Shown one piece after another: positions 44,169-54,397 of a DNA stretch of 64,000 nt; position 1 is the first letter of the stretch; each line of letters begins with the position of its first letter. The DNA comes from an uncultured Coprococcus sp. Lineage in GTDB: Bacteria > Bacillota > Clostridia > Lachnospirales > Lachnospiraceae. The DNA is taken from contig CANQTC010000010.1 in the NCBI GenBank assembly GCA_947626675.1, forward strand, positions 1-64,000, given 5' to 3'. Both the position numbers and the translations under genes were made by a program. A model generated the notes under the pieces. The model searched no databases, was not told where the DNA came from, and saw nothing but the letters and a program-made list of their open reading frames with translations.

Positions 44169-47100
44169 ATGAAGAAGAGACTGATTGCATTATGTATGGC
44201 GATGTGCATGATTGCAACAATTATTTTCCCGAATATGGGAACAGCATATCCATTTGCAGAGATTGTTACTGCTGCTGAGGATTATGATGGATATGTGTAT
44301 TTTACTGTTGAGAAATCAACAATTGGTCAGGGGCTGGTCGTAGAGCCTGTAAAAGTGGGTTATTACAATTCAGAAAACCTGGCGGCTGTAACAGAGCGGG
44401 CGCTTGAGGGAAAAACGACCTATTCCGGTACAGTAGAAAGCAGTTACTATCTCGAGTATGTGGAAGATGGAGGAGAGCCTGCCGGTTGGACATCATCGGA
44501 TATACCAAAGCTGATTTATGATAAGCTGATGGATGATGATGAGATTGGAAAGCGGGCAGAGGAAACAAAGCTTGGAGAGTTTGATTATTCGGACTGGTCA
44601 GGCTGGATGTTCGCATTAAATAACAAGGGTATTTCCGCTGGCGCAGCTTCCTATTATCCGAAGGATTCAGAGAAGGGCGGCACATATACGTTTGATGATG
44701 GCGATATTGTCCGTCTTCAGTTTACGGTATATGGCTACGGACAGGATATCAATGCATTTTGGGACAGTCATACACTGATAGATTTTCCGGATAAGGACAG
44801 CCTGATTAAGGCGGCAGCCGATTATGAAGGAACAAAGGCAGACATTCAATATAAAAACGCGATTGATGTGATTGCAGACTGGGATGCGACTGAAGATGAA
44901 ATTGCAGCGGCTTACGAAGGACTGACAGGACATTCGGCAACACCGTCTGAGCCTGATGAAAAGGATGAACCGGAAAAGAAAAAGTCTGTAGAATCAGAAA
45001 TTACAATGAATAACGTATCACCGACCATGACGCTTGCAGACGAGAACGGAAATCCGGTAGATATCGGAGAGCCTGAATCAAGAAAATATACGTTTTCAGT
45101 TACTCCTGGAAAGTATATCCTTACGGCATATGGAACTGACGGTGAGACGGTCAATGGAACGATAGGCATTATAGTTACAGAGGATGAAAAACAAAGCTTT
45201 AATATATTTACACAGACAATCAATTGCAGTACTGCCGATTGGGCGTATGAGCGTGATTACAGAATCGATGACCTTAAAGTGCGTGAAAAATCCGGAGCGG
45301 AACGGGAGAATGTTACAATCGGCAAGCGTGCTTCCAATAGCGACAAGATAACATTCCTGACTCTGAATGGGGATTCATTCAGCTTTAATTTTACACCTGT
45401 CGGAGACAAAGAGGATAAATATTTTTCAGCATATAAAGAGGGAACGATTGTTTCAAATAATGATATATTTATCACGCCTTCACAGAAAGCAGGTTTAAAG
45501 GTAACGATACCATATGCAGATGAAAATGCAGATAATATAAATGATTATGAGCTTGAGGTTGGTACGTTAAGCACATATTATATATATCGATATGAAGAGC
45601 CTGTCGATGATATCGTTGATAGAACTTTGGAAAAAGAAACAATATCTTATGAAGTATCAGAAAATACGAAATATTTCTACAGAGTATCCAATCCGTATGA
45701 TACTGAAGTGGTTACATATGGGAATTACAAAAATATTAAAGGTGTAGAAGAAATAGAGGTAACAAAAGATAATCTGTGTGTTGGTACAGATTACAATAAG
45801 GATACGGTTATCAAAGACTTTTCGATGAATACATACGATGTTGCAGATATCTTTTTAAATGCAAATGAAAAGGGATGTATCAATCTTTCACCGGATGACA
45901 CCTATACTTTATATCCGCTTCGTAACTGGCTGGCGATAGAAGGTATTTCAAATGCACAGGTTATAGAACCGGATTTCCATTATACGGTTCTTGATGAAAA
46001 TGGTAACATATCAGACAGTGTTGTTGCCGTTACAGAGGATAAGTCCTATACAACATCCAGACACAGCGCTACGATAGAAGCAAAGAAACCGGGAACAGCC
46101 ATTATCCTTGTTACTTATGATGCGATGGTACATGATATGGGCATGGGTAAAACAGCATCAGCAGACCGTAAGCTATATTCGGCTATCTGGCCTGAAAATA
46201 CAGGTGTTATCGTAGTCAATGTAGGAGCTGAGGCAGAATTTGAAACGGGAATGACCATTAATAAAGGTCAGAATAATAAGCTTAATGAGAAAACCGGAAA
46301 AGTAGTTATGACAAAGCTTGCAGGCGATTATATCGATGCAGAATGTGACGTACTTTACTATACAGAAGATACCGGAGCAGAATATACCTTTACACCGGAA
46401 CAGGGGGTAAAGGCACAGGTATCCGTTCCGGAGGTATCAGGAAAAAGTGTGGCATATCATGGATTTACAGATACAGGCATATCTTATAATGCAGACGGAA
46501 GTATTACGTTAAAAGGGCTGATGGAAGGCCCGAATATTGTGAAATTGACGTATGGAAATCAGACGACATATCAGGTCATTCGTGCCAAGAAGCTTTGTTA
46601 TACTGTAGATAATGACAGTATCAGACCGGGAGACAGTGTTACAATTACTTTTGACAGGCTGTATCATCCGGCTAATAAACTGTCAGGTTATTACAATTTC
46701 ATGGCGGCAATCCGCTATGATGCGCCTGAAGGTGAAACTAAAATCAGCGGTAAAGCGGCGCAGTATAATTTTGCATCATATGAAAACAGTCAGAAGCTGA
46801 CATTTACAATACCAGAGGATTACAGTGGTTCTGAATATACGATTTCAAATGGCGTACTGACTACAACATTTTATGGTTCACCAATCGGTGACCATCGTTC
46901 TGTGACATACGAAAAAGGGAAGCCTGCAAACTTTACAGCGAGCATGATACCTGCTGTTATGGGTTCACTTCCGGATATCCGTATAGAGATTAAACAGCCG
47001 GAAGAAAATAAAAATTCAGATAACTATGCTGATATCAGTAAAGATACATTAAAGTATATTAAGGATACCGTAACAAATCCGACAGTAGCTTCCGTAGGAG

Positions 47101-48782
47101 GCGAGTGGGCTGTAATAGGGCTTGCACGTTCGGGTATTATTGATGAAAAATGGTACAATACATATTACAAAAATGTAGAAGAATATGTAACGAAAAAGGG
47201 AAGCGCAAAGCTTCATAATGCAAAGAGTACAGATAATTCAAGAGTTATTCTGGGACTCACAGCCATAGGAGCAAATCCGGAGAAAATAGCAGGGTATAAT
47301 TTATTTGAACCGCTTGCTGATATGGCCTATGTGACGAAGCAGGGCATCAATGGTGCAATCTTTGCCTTGATTGCACTGGATTCAAAAAATTATGATATTC
47401 CGAAGGTAACAGACAATGAGAGTGAGCAGACAACACGAGAAGGTCTTGTAGAATATATACTGAATCATGAGCTTGAAAATGGCGGATGGAGCTTAAAGGA
47501 TGAATTTGACGTGGATATAACAGCGATGGCGATACAGGCGCTTGCACCATATTATAATAGCAGCAATAGCGTAAAAGAAGCTGTAGATAAGGCGCTTGCG
47601 GTACTTTCATCCAATCAGAAGAGCGACGGTTCGTTCATGTACAGGCAGGGAGAAGAACAGAAATTGGAGAGTAATGCAGAGAGCATAGCACAGGTGGTTA
47701 CGGCACTTTGTGCAGTCGGCATTCATCCTGATACGGATAAAAGATTTGTAAAGGATGGAAATTCGGCGTTAGATGCACTGATTTCCTTCTATGATGCAGA
47801 TACACATTCATTCCGTCATACAACACAGCCTGATTTGATGGCTACGGAACAGGCAGCATATGCATTATCTGCTTATGACCGGTATCTGCATGACAAAAAC
47901 AGTCTTTACGATATGCGTGATGCCAAAGTGATTTATGAAGTAAAAGAGGACGTTATTACACCGGATACTCCGAAAGCATTGAACGCTTCAAATGAAACAA
48001 AGGGTATCAGACTTACATGGAAGAAAGTAGATAATGTATCAGGTTATGAAATCTACAGAAGCGTGGGCAATGGCAAAAAGGTCCTTTTAACAACGATAAA
48101 AAATGGAAATACTACAGAGTATGCTGATACAGACGTTAAGGCAGGAAGCAGCTACGCATATGAAATATACAGCTATAATTCTTCTGCAAAAAGTAAGGCG
48201 TCAAATAAGAGTACCATTATAAGGCTTGTGATGACAAAGGTGAAAGCCCAAAGCGTAAATAACGGAATAAAGCTTACATGGAATAAAGTGAGCGGGGCAA
48301 AAGGATATAAAGTTCTTAGAAAAGCCGGGAATGCAAAGACGTGAAAAACGATTGCCGTTATTTCTAAGGTGGGAACTGTTTCATATACAGATAAGACTGC
48401 GAAGCATGGAACAAAGTACACATATGCTGTCAGCGCCATTTCCGGTAATAACGAGAGCAGTTATAGTGAAATTACAAGATATCATGTAGCAAGAGGTGTA
48501 ATAACCAAAACAAAAAGTTCAAAGCATGCCATCAAGGTATCGTGGAGAAGAAGCAGCAAGGTTACAGGCTATCAGGTGCAGTATTCAACAAAAGCTTCTT
48601 TTAAAAATGCGAAGAAGAAGACCTATCGCGGTAAAAATACAAAATATGCAAAGCTGACCGGTCTTAAGAGCGGAAAACGATATTATGTCAGAGTACGAAG
48701 CTATATTCAGGCAGGCGGCAGAACCTATTATGGAAGCTGGAGCGCGGCAAAAAAGATTAGCACCGGGAAGGACAATAAATAG
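44169..48782 (+). pseudogene. Secreted transcobalamin-like corrinoid-binding protein, interrupted by in-frame TGA
   Basis: The ATG at 44169 follows AAAGGAGAC and starts a signal peptide (KKRLIALCMAMCMIATIIF, cut near TAAED). Next is a DUF4430-like domain (to about residue 190, with WSGWMFALNN and the GDIVRLQFTVYG turn), then Ig-like strand-rich regions. An alpha-toroid of the prenyltransferase/transcobalamin class follows (about 953-1241: GVNGA-like GINGAIFALIALDS, NGGWSLKDEFDVDITAMAIQAL, QAAYALSAYDRY), then fibronectin type III repeats. A TGA at 48342-48344 ends the 1391-residue frame, yet the same frame resumes at once and encodes the rest of the FN3 region to 48780-48782. Full length would be 1537 residues. 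The TGA stands where Trp is likely. The truncated protein still has both B12-type folds. Confidence 0.8.
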
Positions 48783-48836
48783 TAATAAAGATTAAGGAAC
48801 AATAGAAACAAATAATAATACAAATAGAAAGAAATA

Positions 48837-49895
48837 ATGAATAATATTATGAAATTTTTTAAGAATAACTGGAAAAAATTAACAGGTATTCTGGTGGTTG
48901 CCGTCATACTGGTATTTGTGTACTGGTATGGGGGCAATGCCCCCGGTACAAAAGGATTTTCACAGGAGAAGACGACAGATGCTGCGCTGGCAGAGGAGTC
49001 GGCGACTGTTTTGGAGAATGGGGATGGCGGAGCAGATGTTTCGCAGCAGATGACGGCTGGTGATGAGGAGAGCAGCGCTGATGCTGATGGTATCAAAGCT
49101 GACGATGGTAATCGCGCAGATAATGAAGCCTCAAATGCGAACGCTGTTTCTTCGGAAGGCCATCATTCATATGACGATGATATGGCATATGAATCAGGTG
49201 CCGGAGATGGGGACAATTCCGGATATGCGGATGCTGCAGGGGATGATGTATCTGCGGGTAAGGATAAGGATACTCGTGCAGAGTCAGAAGGGACAACAAC
49301 GGACAATCCTGCCAAACCAAAGCCGAATCAGAACGCGGATTCTGAACAGCCATCGCCTGATAAGCCGGCATCCGATAAACCGTCAGAGAAAAAACCTACC
49401 GATACGAAAGATGTGGTGACACCTTCTGAAGAGACGGATACCACTACGGAGGTAAGCACGCAGACATCAAAGGAGGAAGAAATACCTTCATCATATCCGA
49501 AGTGTACGATATCGATATCATGTAAAACCATACTGAACAATATGGGGATGCTTGAAAAGGCAAAGAAGTCCATTGTTCCAAAAGATGGATGGATACTTCA
49601 GACGGTTACAGTAGAATTTACCTCCGGTGAGACTGTATTTGAAGTACTGGAACGTGTAACGAAAAAATATGGTATACAATTGGAATATTCATATACGCCG
49701 ATGTATGGAAGCTACTATATAGAAGGGTTATATAATTTATATGAATTTGACTGTGGCAATTTGTCGGGCTGGATGTATGCTGTAAATGGGAAGTTCCCAA
49801 ATTTTGGGTGTTCAAAGTATGTTTTAAAAGACGGAGATGTGATAGAATGGGTTTACACATGTGATTTAGGAGACGATGTGGGAAATCCGTACTAA
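48837..49895 (+). CDS. Membrane-anchored DUF4430 (transcobalamin beta-domain-like) protein
   Basis: This 352-residue protein has an N-terminal anchor helix (about 15-32, LTGILVVAVILVFVYWYGG). A long Asp/Ser/Glu/Pro-rich low-complexity stalk (about 40-215) follows, then a C-terminal DUF4430 domain: VEFTSGETVFEVLERV, GSYYIEGLYNLYEFDCGNLSGWMYAVNG and VLKDGDVIEWVYTCD. This domain resembles the beta domain that closes over B12 in transcobalamin. It is encoded between the secreted binding protein and the ECF transporter, so it probably hands corrinoid to the transporter. Its stop abuts the ecfT gene. Confidence 0.87.
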   Translation: MNNIMKFFKNNWKKLTGILVVAVILVFVYWYGGNAPGTKGFSQEKTTDAALAEESATVLENGDGGADVSQQMTAGDEESSADADGIKADDGNRADNEASNANAVSSEGHHSYDDDMAYESGAGDGDNSGYADAAGDDVSAGKDKDTRAESEGTTTDNPAKPKPNQNADSEQPSPDKPASDKPSEKKPTDTKDVVTPSEETDTTTEVSTQTSKEEEIPSSYPKCTISISCKTILNNMGMLEKAKKSIVPKDGWILQTVTVEFTSGETVFEVLERVTKKYGIQLEYSYTPMYGSYYIEGLYNLYEFDCGNLSGWMYAVNGKFPNFGCSKYVLKDGDVIEWVYTCDLGDDVGNPY

Positions 49896-49907
49896 ATGGA
49901 GAATGAT

Positions 49908-50834
49908 ATGAAAAATAGGCAAAAGGATACCTTTGCGTCATACCATCCTTTGGTAAACATTATTTATTTTATATGTGTTATAGGATTTGCCATGGCATTT
50001 ACCAATCCGGTATGCCTTGGCATATCTTTTATAGGCACATTTATTTATTCTGTTTATTTAAGAGGGTATGAGGGATTGAAAAAAAATCTGATTTATATGA
50101 TACCGCTTCTGATATTAACCGCAGTACTGAATCCGGCGTTTTCCCATCAGGGGGTGACGATATTGACGTATCTGCCATCCGGGAATCCGCTTACGCTGGA
50201 GTCCATTTTATATGGCATATCGGCGGCATTTATGCTTGTGACGGTTGTATGTTGGTTTGTTTGTTTCAATGAAGTGATGGACTCAGATAAAATGTTATAT
50301 TTATTCGGAAGATTTGCGCCGTATCTATCGTTGATATTGTCGATGACGTTACGGTTTGTACCTGAATTTGCAGAGAAATTCGGTCAGGTATACAGGGCGC
50401 AGAAGGCAGCAGGCTATGGATGGAATGGGAAATATTTTAAGAAAATACGAACGGCGATTCGGGTTTTTTCGACAGTTGTGACGTGGGCGCTTGAGCGTGC
50501 TGTGATAACTGCGGACAGTATGAAGAGCAGGGGTTATGGTTTAAAAGGAAGACAATCCTATTCGATATACAGATTTACGAAAAGAGATGGAATATGTCTG
50601 GTATACCTGTTACTTTTTGGCGGGTATGTGCTGACAGGAGCAGTAAGAGGTGCGGTAAGTTTTTGGTATTATCCGGCTGTATCAGGAAGTATGGCAGGTG
50701 TGTATACAGTTTCGGTATTTGTTGTTTATGGTTTACTTGTTATTTTACCGGTTTTTCTCCGGCTGGGAGAGAAACATCGGTTTGCAAAAATATACAGACA
50801 GATGGAGACTGAAAGATTATATGGAGATATTTAA
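49908..50834 (+). CDS. ecfT: ECF transporter transmembrane component EcfT/CbiQ-type
   Basis: This 308-residue membrane subunit couples the ECF ATPases to the substrate-binding S component. It has about five hydrophobic helices (YHPLVNIIYFICVIGFAMAF at the start). The conserved coupling-helix motifs are RAQKAAGYGWNG (about 158-169) and SMKSRGYGLKGRQS (about 205-218), variants of the A-R-G signatures. The start at 49908 is favoured by GGAG 6 bases upstream; ATG 49896 is also in frame. It overlaps the next gene by 14 bases. Confidence 0.9.
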   Translation: MKNRQKDTFASYHPLVNIIYFICVIGFAMAFTNPVCLGISFIGTFIYSVYLRGYEGLKKNLIYMIPLLILTAVLNPAFSHQGVTILTYLPSGNPLTLESILYGISAAFMLVTVVCWFVCFNEVMDSDKMLYLFGRFAPYLSLILSMTLRFVPEFAEKFGQVYRAQKAAGYGWNGKYFKKIRTAIRVFSTVVTWALERAVITADSMKSRGYGLKGRQSYSIYRFTKRDGICLVYLLLFGGYVLTGAVRGAVSFWYYPAVSGSMAGVYTVSVFVVYGLLVILPVFLRLGEKHRFAKIYRQMETERLYGDI

Positions 50835-53619
50835 AATAGAAAATTTGAGATTTGCATATCCTGATATGGCAGATGAAACAGGAAAATCGTATTTGCCGGA
50901 TGCCATATCTGATATAAATCTTACGATAAATCAGGGTGAATTTGTTGTTATACTTGGAAATTCCGGTTGTGGTAAGACAACGTTTCTTCGGGAGTTGAAA
51001 CCAATGATTGCGCCGCAGGGGAAACGCCGGGGCTGTATCAGCTTTCAGGGAAAAACGCTTTCTGAACTGACAGACAGAGAACAGGCGCAGCATATAGGAT
51101 TTGTCATGCAGGATGTGGAGGCTCAGCTTGTGACAGATAAAGTATGGCATGAATTGGCGTTCGGACTGGAAAGTCTGGGATATGACAATTCTTATATCAG
51201 GCGCAGGGTGGCTGAGATGAGTTCTTTTTTTGGACTTACGCCAATATTTCACAAGAAGATATCCGCACTTTCAGGAGGTCAGAAACAGCTTGTCAATCTG
51301 GCATCGGCGATGGCATTAAATCCCGACGTTCTTATTCTGGATGAACCAACAAGTCAGTTAGACCCGATAGCGGCAAATGAATTTATCGGAAGCTTAGTCA
51401 GGATTAATCGTGAGCTTGGAACGACGATTATTCTTACCGAACACAGGCTGGAGGAGGTTTTGCCTGTGTGCAGCAGGGCGGTTATTATGGAGAGCGGTCA
51501 TATGATAGCGGATGGCAGGGTGGCGGCGCTTGCACAAGGAATATGCAGGATGGACAATTCATATGAATTGATGTCATCAATGCCGGCGGCAGTCCGGATT
51601 TACATGGGGCTTGCAGAAAATCTACAGGATTCTTTAGAGATGCCGCTGACTGTGAGTGATGGAAGAAACTGGCTTATGGAATATGACAGAAGCTACAGAG
51701 CTTCTAAAGGGATGAAGGACAGGCTGAAGGTGCAGAGGTGTGCTGACAGGGATAATAGTCTGCCACATTCGGATGTGAATGGAAGTGACTGTTTTGTGCA
51801 TGGGGATGTTGTATTGGATTTAAGAGAAGTGTCTTTTCGATATAAGGTGGATGAAGGCGACATATTAAGGCAATTGTCCCTTGCGGTATATGAAAATGAG
51901 ATACTAATCATAAATGGCAGCAATGGAAGCGGAAAATCAACACTTTTATCATTGATGGCAGGACTTCGCAAGCCATATGCAGGAAAGATTAAGGTGGCAG
52001 GCGGCAAAACAGTCGGTATGCTTCCGCAGGACCCAAAGACATTATTTACGAGAAATTCTGTCCGAAGTGAACTCTGTTTTGCAGACAGCATGGAACAACT
52101 GGAATATATCATAGGGCTTTGTCATCTTGAAAAATTGTTAGAACGACATCCCTATGATTTGTCAGGGGGAGAGCAGCAAAGACTTGCGCTTGCCAGAGTG
52201 CTTATGTATAATCCTGACATTATTCTGATGGATGAACCTACAAAAGGACTTGATAATGGATTTAAGCAGGAGTTTATTGATATCTTAAAGCAACTGAAAA
52301 GTCAGGGGAAAACGATTGTAATCGTAAGTCATGATATCGAGTTTTGCGGAGAGGCGGGAGAGCGGATTGCGCTTTTATTTGATGGTGAATGTGCAGCAAT
52401 CGGCAGCGTCAGGGATTATTTTACAGGCAACAGTTTTTACACGACAGCGGCTGCAAGAATCGCAGGAGGTATTGTAGACGGTGCGGTGACGGTGGAAGAG
52501 ATTATTTCGGCGTATAAGGGAAACGCATATATAGAAAAAAAAGACCATCGTGAGAAAAAGCATGAGGCAGGTAAAACAGATAAAACCAACAAGGCGTCTG
52601 ATTTGAACAAAATGGAAGGACTCGGTATCAAACTGAGGAAGGACAGGCACATAGAAAAATTGTCTTTACCCAGATTGATTTTAATCATAGCTTTAGCGGC
52701 AGTCATTATTTATTGTTTTATAAAGACAGTATCACAGTCTGACCTCAGCAGTCTGTTAGACGGGATGACAATAACAAAAGAAGGTATAAAATATGTTGTT
52801 TTATATGCTGTATTTATCATTGCGGTTATCGCGCTGCTTATTATATTAAAGCCTTTGGGGAAACAGGCTGATGAGAAAATAGAGCTTGACAACAGAAAGC
52901 GTGGGTTGACAAAAGGAACGATGATAACGTCCTGTATCGTTTTAATTGTCATTCCATTTACCATATGGCTTGGATATGATAAGCTGCAGGATAGAAAGTA
53001 TTATTTTATATCATTACTGGTACTGATAGAAGCGGCTCTCCCATTTTTTATTGCATTTGAAAAAAGAAAACCGAAAGCCAGAGAACTGGTAACGATAGCA
53101 GTCCTGTGTGCGATGGCTGTGGCAGGCAGGGCGGCATTTTCCATGCTTCCGAACTTCAGTCCTGTTGTCGCGCTTGTCATTATATCGGGTGTGGCATTTG
53201 GCGCGGAAACGGGGTTTATAACAGGTGCTGTCACCATGATTGCATCCAATATGATATTCGGACAAGGTCCGTGGACACCGTGGCAGATGTTTTCGCTTGG
53301 TCTTGTGGGATTTGTATCAGGTCTGCTTTTTGCACATAAAGGTGTAAGAACAAAAATGCTTACAAAGCTTGGACTTTGTGTATTTGGCGGACTGTCCTGT
53401 ATTATCATCTATGGAGCGATTATGAATCCGGCGTCTGTTATGATGTGGCAGCGAACGATTAATATGAAGATGATTATTGCATCCTATGTAACGGGTTTTC
53501 CGTTTGATGTGGTACAGGGAGTGGCAACGGTCATATTCCTGTGGATTGCTGCCAGACCGTTTCTTGAGAAGCTCGACAGGATAAGGATTAAATATGGGCT
53601 TGTTTCTATGAGAAAATGA
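50821..53619 (+). CDS. Fused ECF transporter: two ATPase domains plus S component
   Basis: The ATG at 50821 begins the conserved MEIFKIENLRFAYPD; longer in-frame starts lie inside ecfT. In 932 residues it joins three subunits. ATPase 1 (1-240) has Walker A GNSGCGKTT at 46, LSGGQKQL and LILDEPTSQLDP. ATPase 2 (about 335-560) has GSNGSGKST near 368, LSGGEQQR and ILMDEPTKGLD. After a charged Lys-rich linker come about nine membrane helices (from about 615) that include an S component with SNMIFGQGPWTPWQMFSLGL. That motif is typical of S components thought to carry cobalamin. The riboswitch-led locus supports corrinoid as substrate. Confidence 0.88.
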   Translation: MEIFKIENLRFAYPDMADETGKSYLPDAISDINLTINQGEFVVILGNSGCGKTTFLRELKPMIAPQGKRRGCISFQGKTLSELTDREQAQHIGFVMQDVEAQLVTDKVWHELAFGLESLGYDNSYIRRRVAEMSSFFGLTPIFHKKISALSGGQKQLVNLASAMALNPDVLILDEPTSQLDPIAANEFIGSLVRINRELGTTIILTEHRLEEVLPVCSRAVIMESGHMIADGRVAALAQGICRMDNSYELMSSMPAAVRIYMGLAENLQDSLEMPLTVSDGRNWLMEYDRSYRASKGMKDRLKVQRCADRDNSLPHSDVNGSDCFVHGDVVLDLREVSFRYKVDEGDILRQLSLAVYENEILIINGSNGSGKSTLLSLMAGLRKPYAGKIKVAGGKTVGMLPQDPKTLFTRNSVRSELCFADSMEQLEYIIGLCHLEKLLERHPYDLSGGEQQRLALARVLMYNPDIILMDEPTKGLDNGFKQEFIDILKQLKSQGKTIVIVSHDIEFCGEAGERIALLFDGECAAIGSVRDYFTGNSFYTTAAARIAGGIVDGAVTVEEIISAYKGNAYIEKKDHREKKHEAGKTDKTNKASDLNKMEGLGIKLRKDRHIEKLSLPRLILIIALAAVIIYCFIKTVSQSDLSSLLDGMTITKEGIKYVVLYAVFIIAVIALLIILKPLGKQADEKIELDNRKRGLTKGTMITSCIVLIVIPFTIWLGYDKLQDRKYYFISLLVLIEAALPFFIAFEKRKPKARELVTIAVLCAMAVAGRAAFSMLPNFSPVVALVIISGVAFGAETGFITGAVTMIASNMIFGQGPWTPWQMFSLGLVGFVSGLLFAHKGVRTKMLTKLGLCVFGGLSCIIIYGAIMNPASVMMWQRTINMKMIIASYVTGFPFDVVQGVATVIFLWIAARPFLEKLDRIRIKYGLVSMRK

Positions 53620-53718
53620 TGTATAGTAAGGATAGTAACAAATAGGGATGATTGTGAAACAATGGATGAATAGGAGTTTCTAAGCGAATTAGATAATTGA
53701 GGATTGCGAGGATTTGAT

Positions 53719-54396
53719 ATGATAAGAAAATGCAGTCTTGAGGAAATCTCAGATGGAAGGTTATATGATGTAAATGATATGGTTAAGGCTTATTGCAATG
53801 AATGTGAGGGTTGTCATGCCTGCTGTTTGGACATGGGAAGTTCCATTATTCTTGATCCGCTTGATGTGATGCGGCTGACATCAGCATCAGGAAAAAGCTT
53901 TGAGGCCATGTTGAATCATGAAATAGAACTGAATGTTGTTGACGGACTGGTTCTTCCGAATATAAAAATGAATAACAATGCCTGTCCGTTTTTAAATCAG
54001 GAGGGGCGCTGCAGTATACATGAAAGCAGACCGGGATTTTGCAGATTATTTCCGCTTGGAAGATATTACGAGGGGGACGGATTCAAATACTTTCTGCAGA
54101 TACATGAGTGTGAGCGTGCCGGAAGGACAAAGGTGAAGGTATCAAAATGGATTGATACACCGGATATACCGCGATATACAAAGTATATCAATGACTGGCA
54201 CAGCTTCCAGAAAGAGGTTCAGGAGATTTTGAAGAAAATGCTTCAGGAAGAAAAGGAAGAGGAAGCGAGAAAGCTTACGATTTTGATACTGAATGTAATG
54301 TTTATGGGGATATATGACGAGAAACAGGACTTCTACCGGCAGTTTGATAACAGACTTGATAAGGTCAGGGAGCTGATAGCAGTCAGAGGTTGTTAG
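53719..54396 (+). CDS. YkgJ-family cysteine-cluster protein
   Basis: This 225-residue cytosolic protein starts at ATG 53719, behind GAGGAT, 3 codons into a longer frame. It has CNECEGCHACCLDMG (about 27-41) and a second set, CPFLNQEGRCSIHESRPGFCRLFPLGR (about 94-120), which together could bind an Fe-S cluster or zinc. This Cys pattern defines the YkgJ/UPF0153-type family, whose function is unsettled. It ends 1 base before hydE, so translation of the two is linked, and a redox or cluster-related support role is plausible. Confidence 0.85.
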   Translation: MIRKCSLEEISDGRLYDVNDMVKAYCNECEGCHACCLDMGSSIILDPLDVMRLTSASGKSFEAMLNHEIELNVVDGLVLPNIKMNNNACPFLNQEGRCSIHESRPGFCRLFPLGRYYEGDGFKYFLQIHECERAGRTKVKVSKWIDTPDIPRYTKYINDWHSFQKEVQEILKKMLQEEKEEEARKLTILILNVMFMGIYDEKQDFYRQFDNRLDKVRELIAVRGC

Positions 54397-54397
54397 A

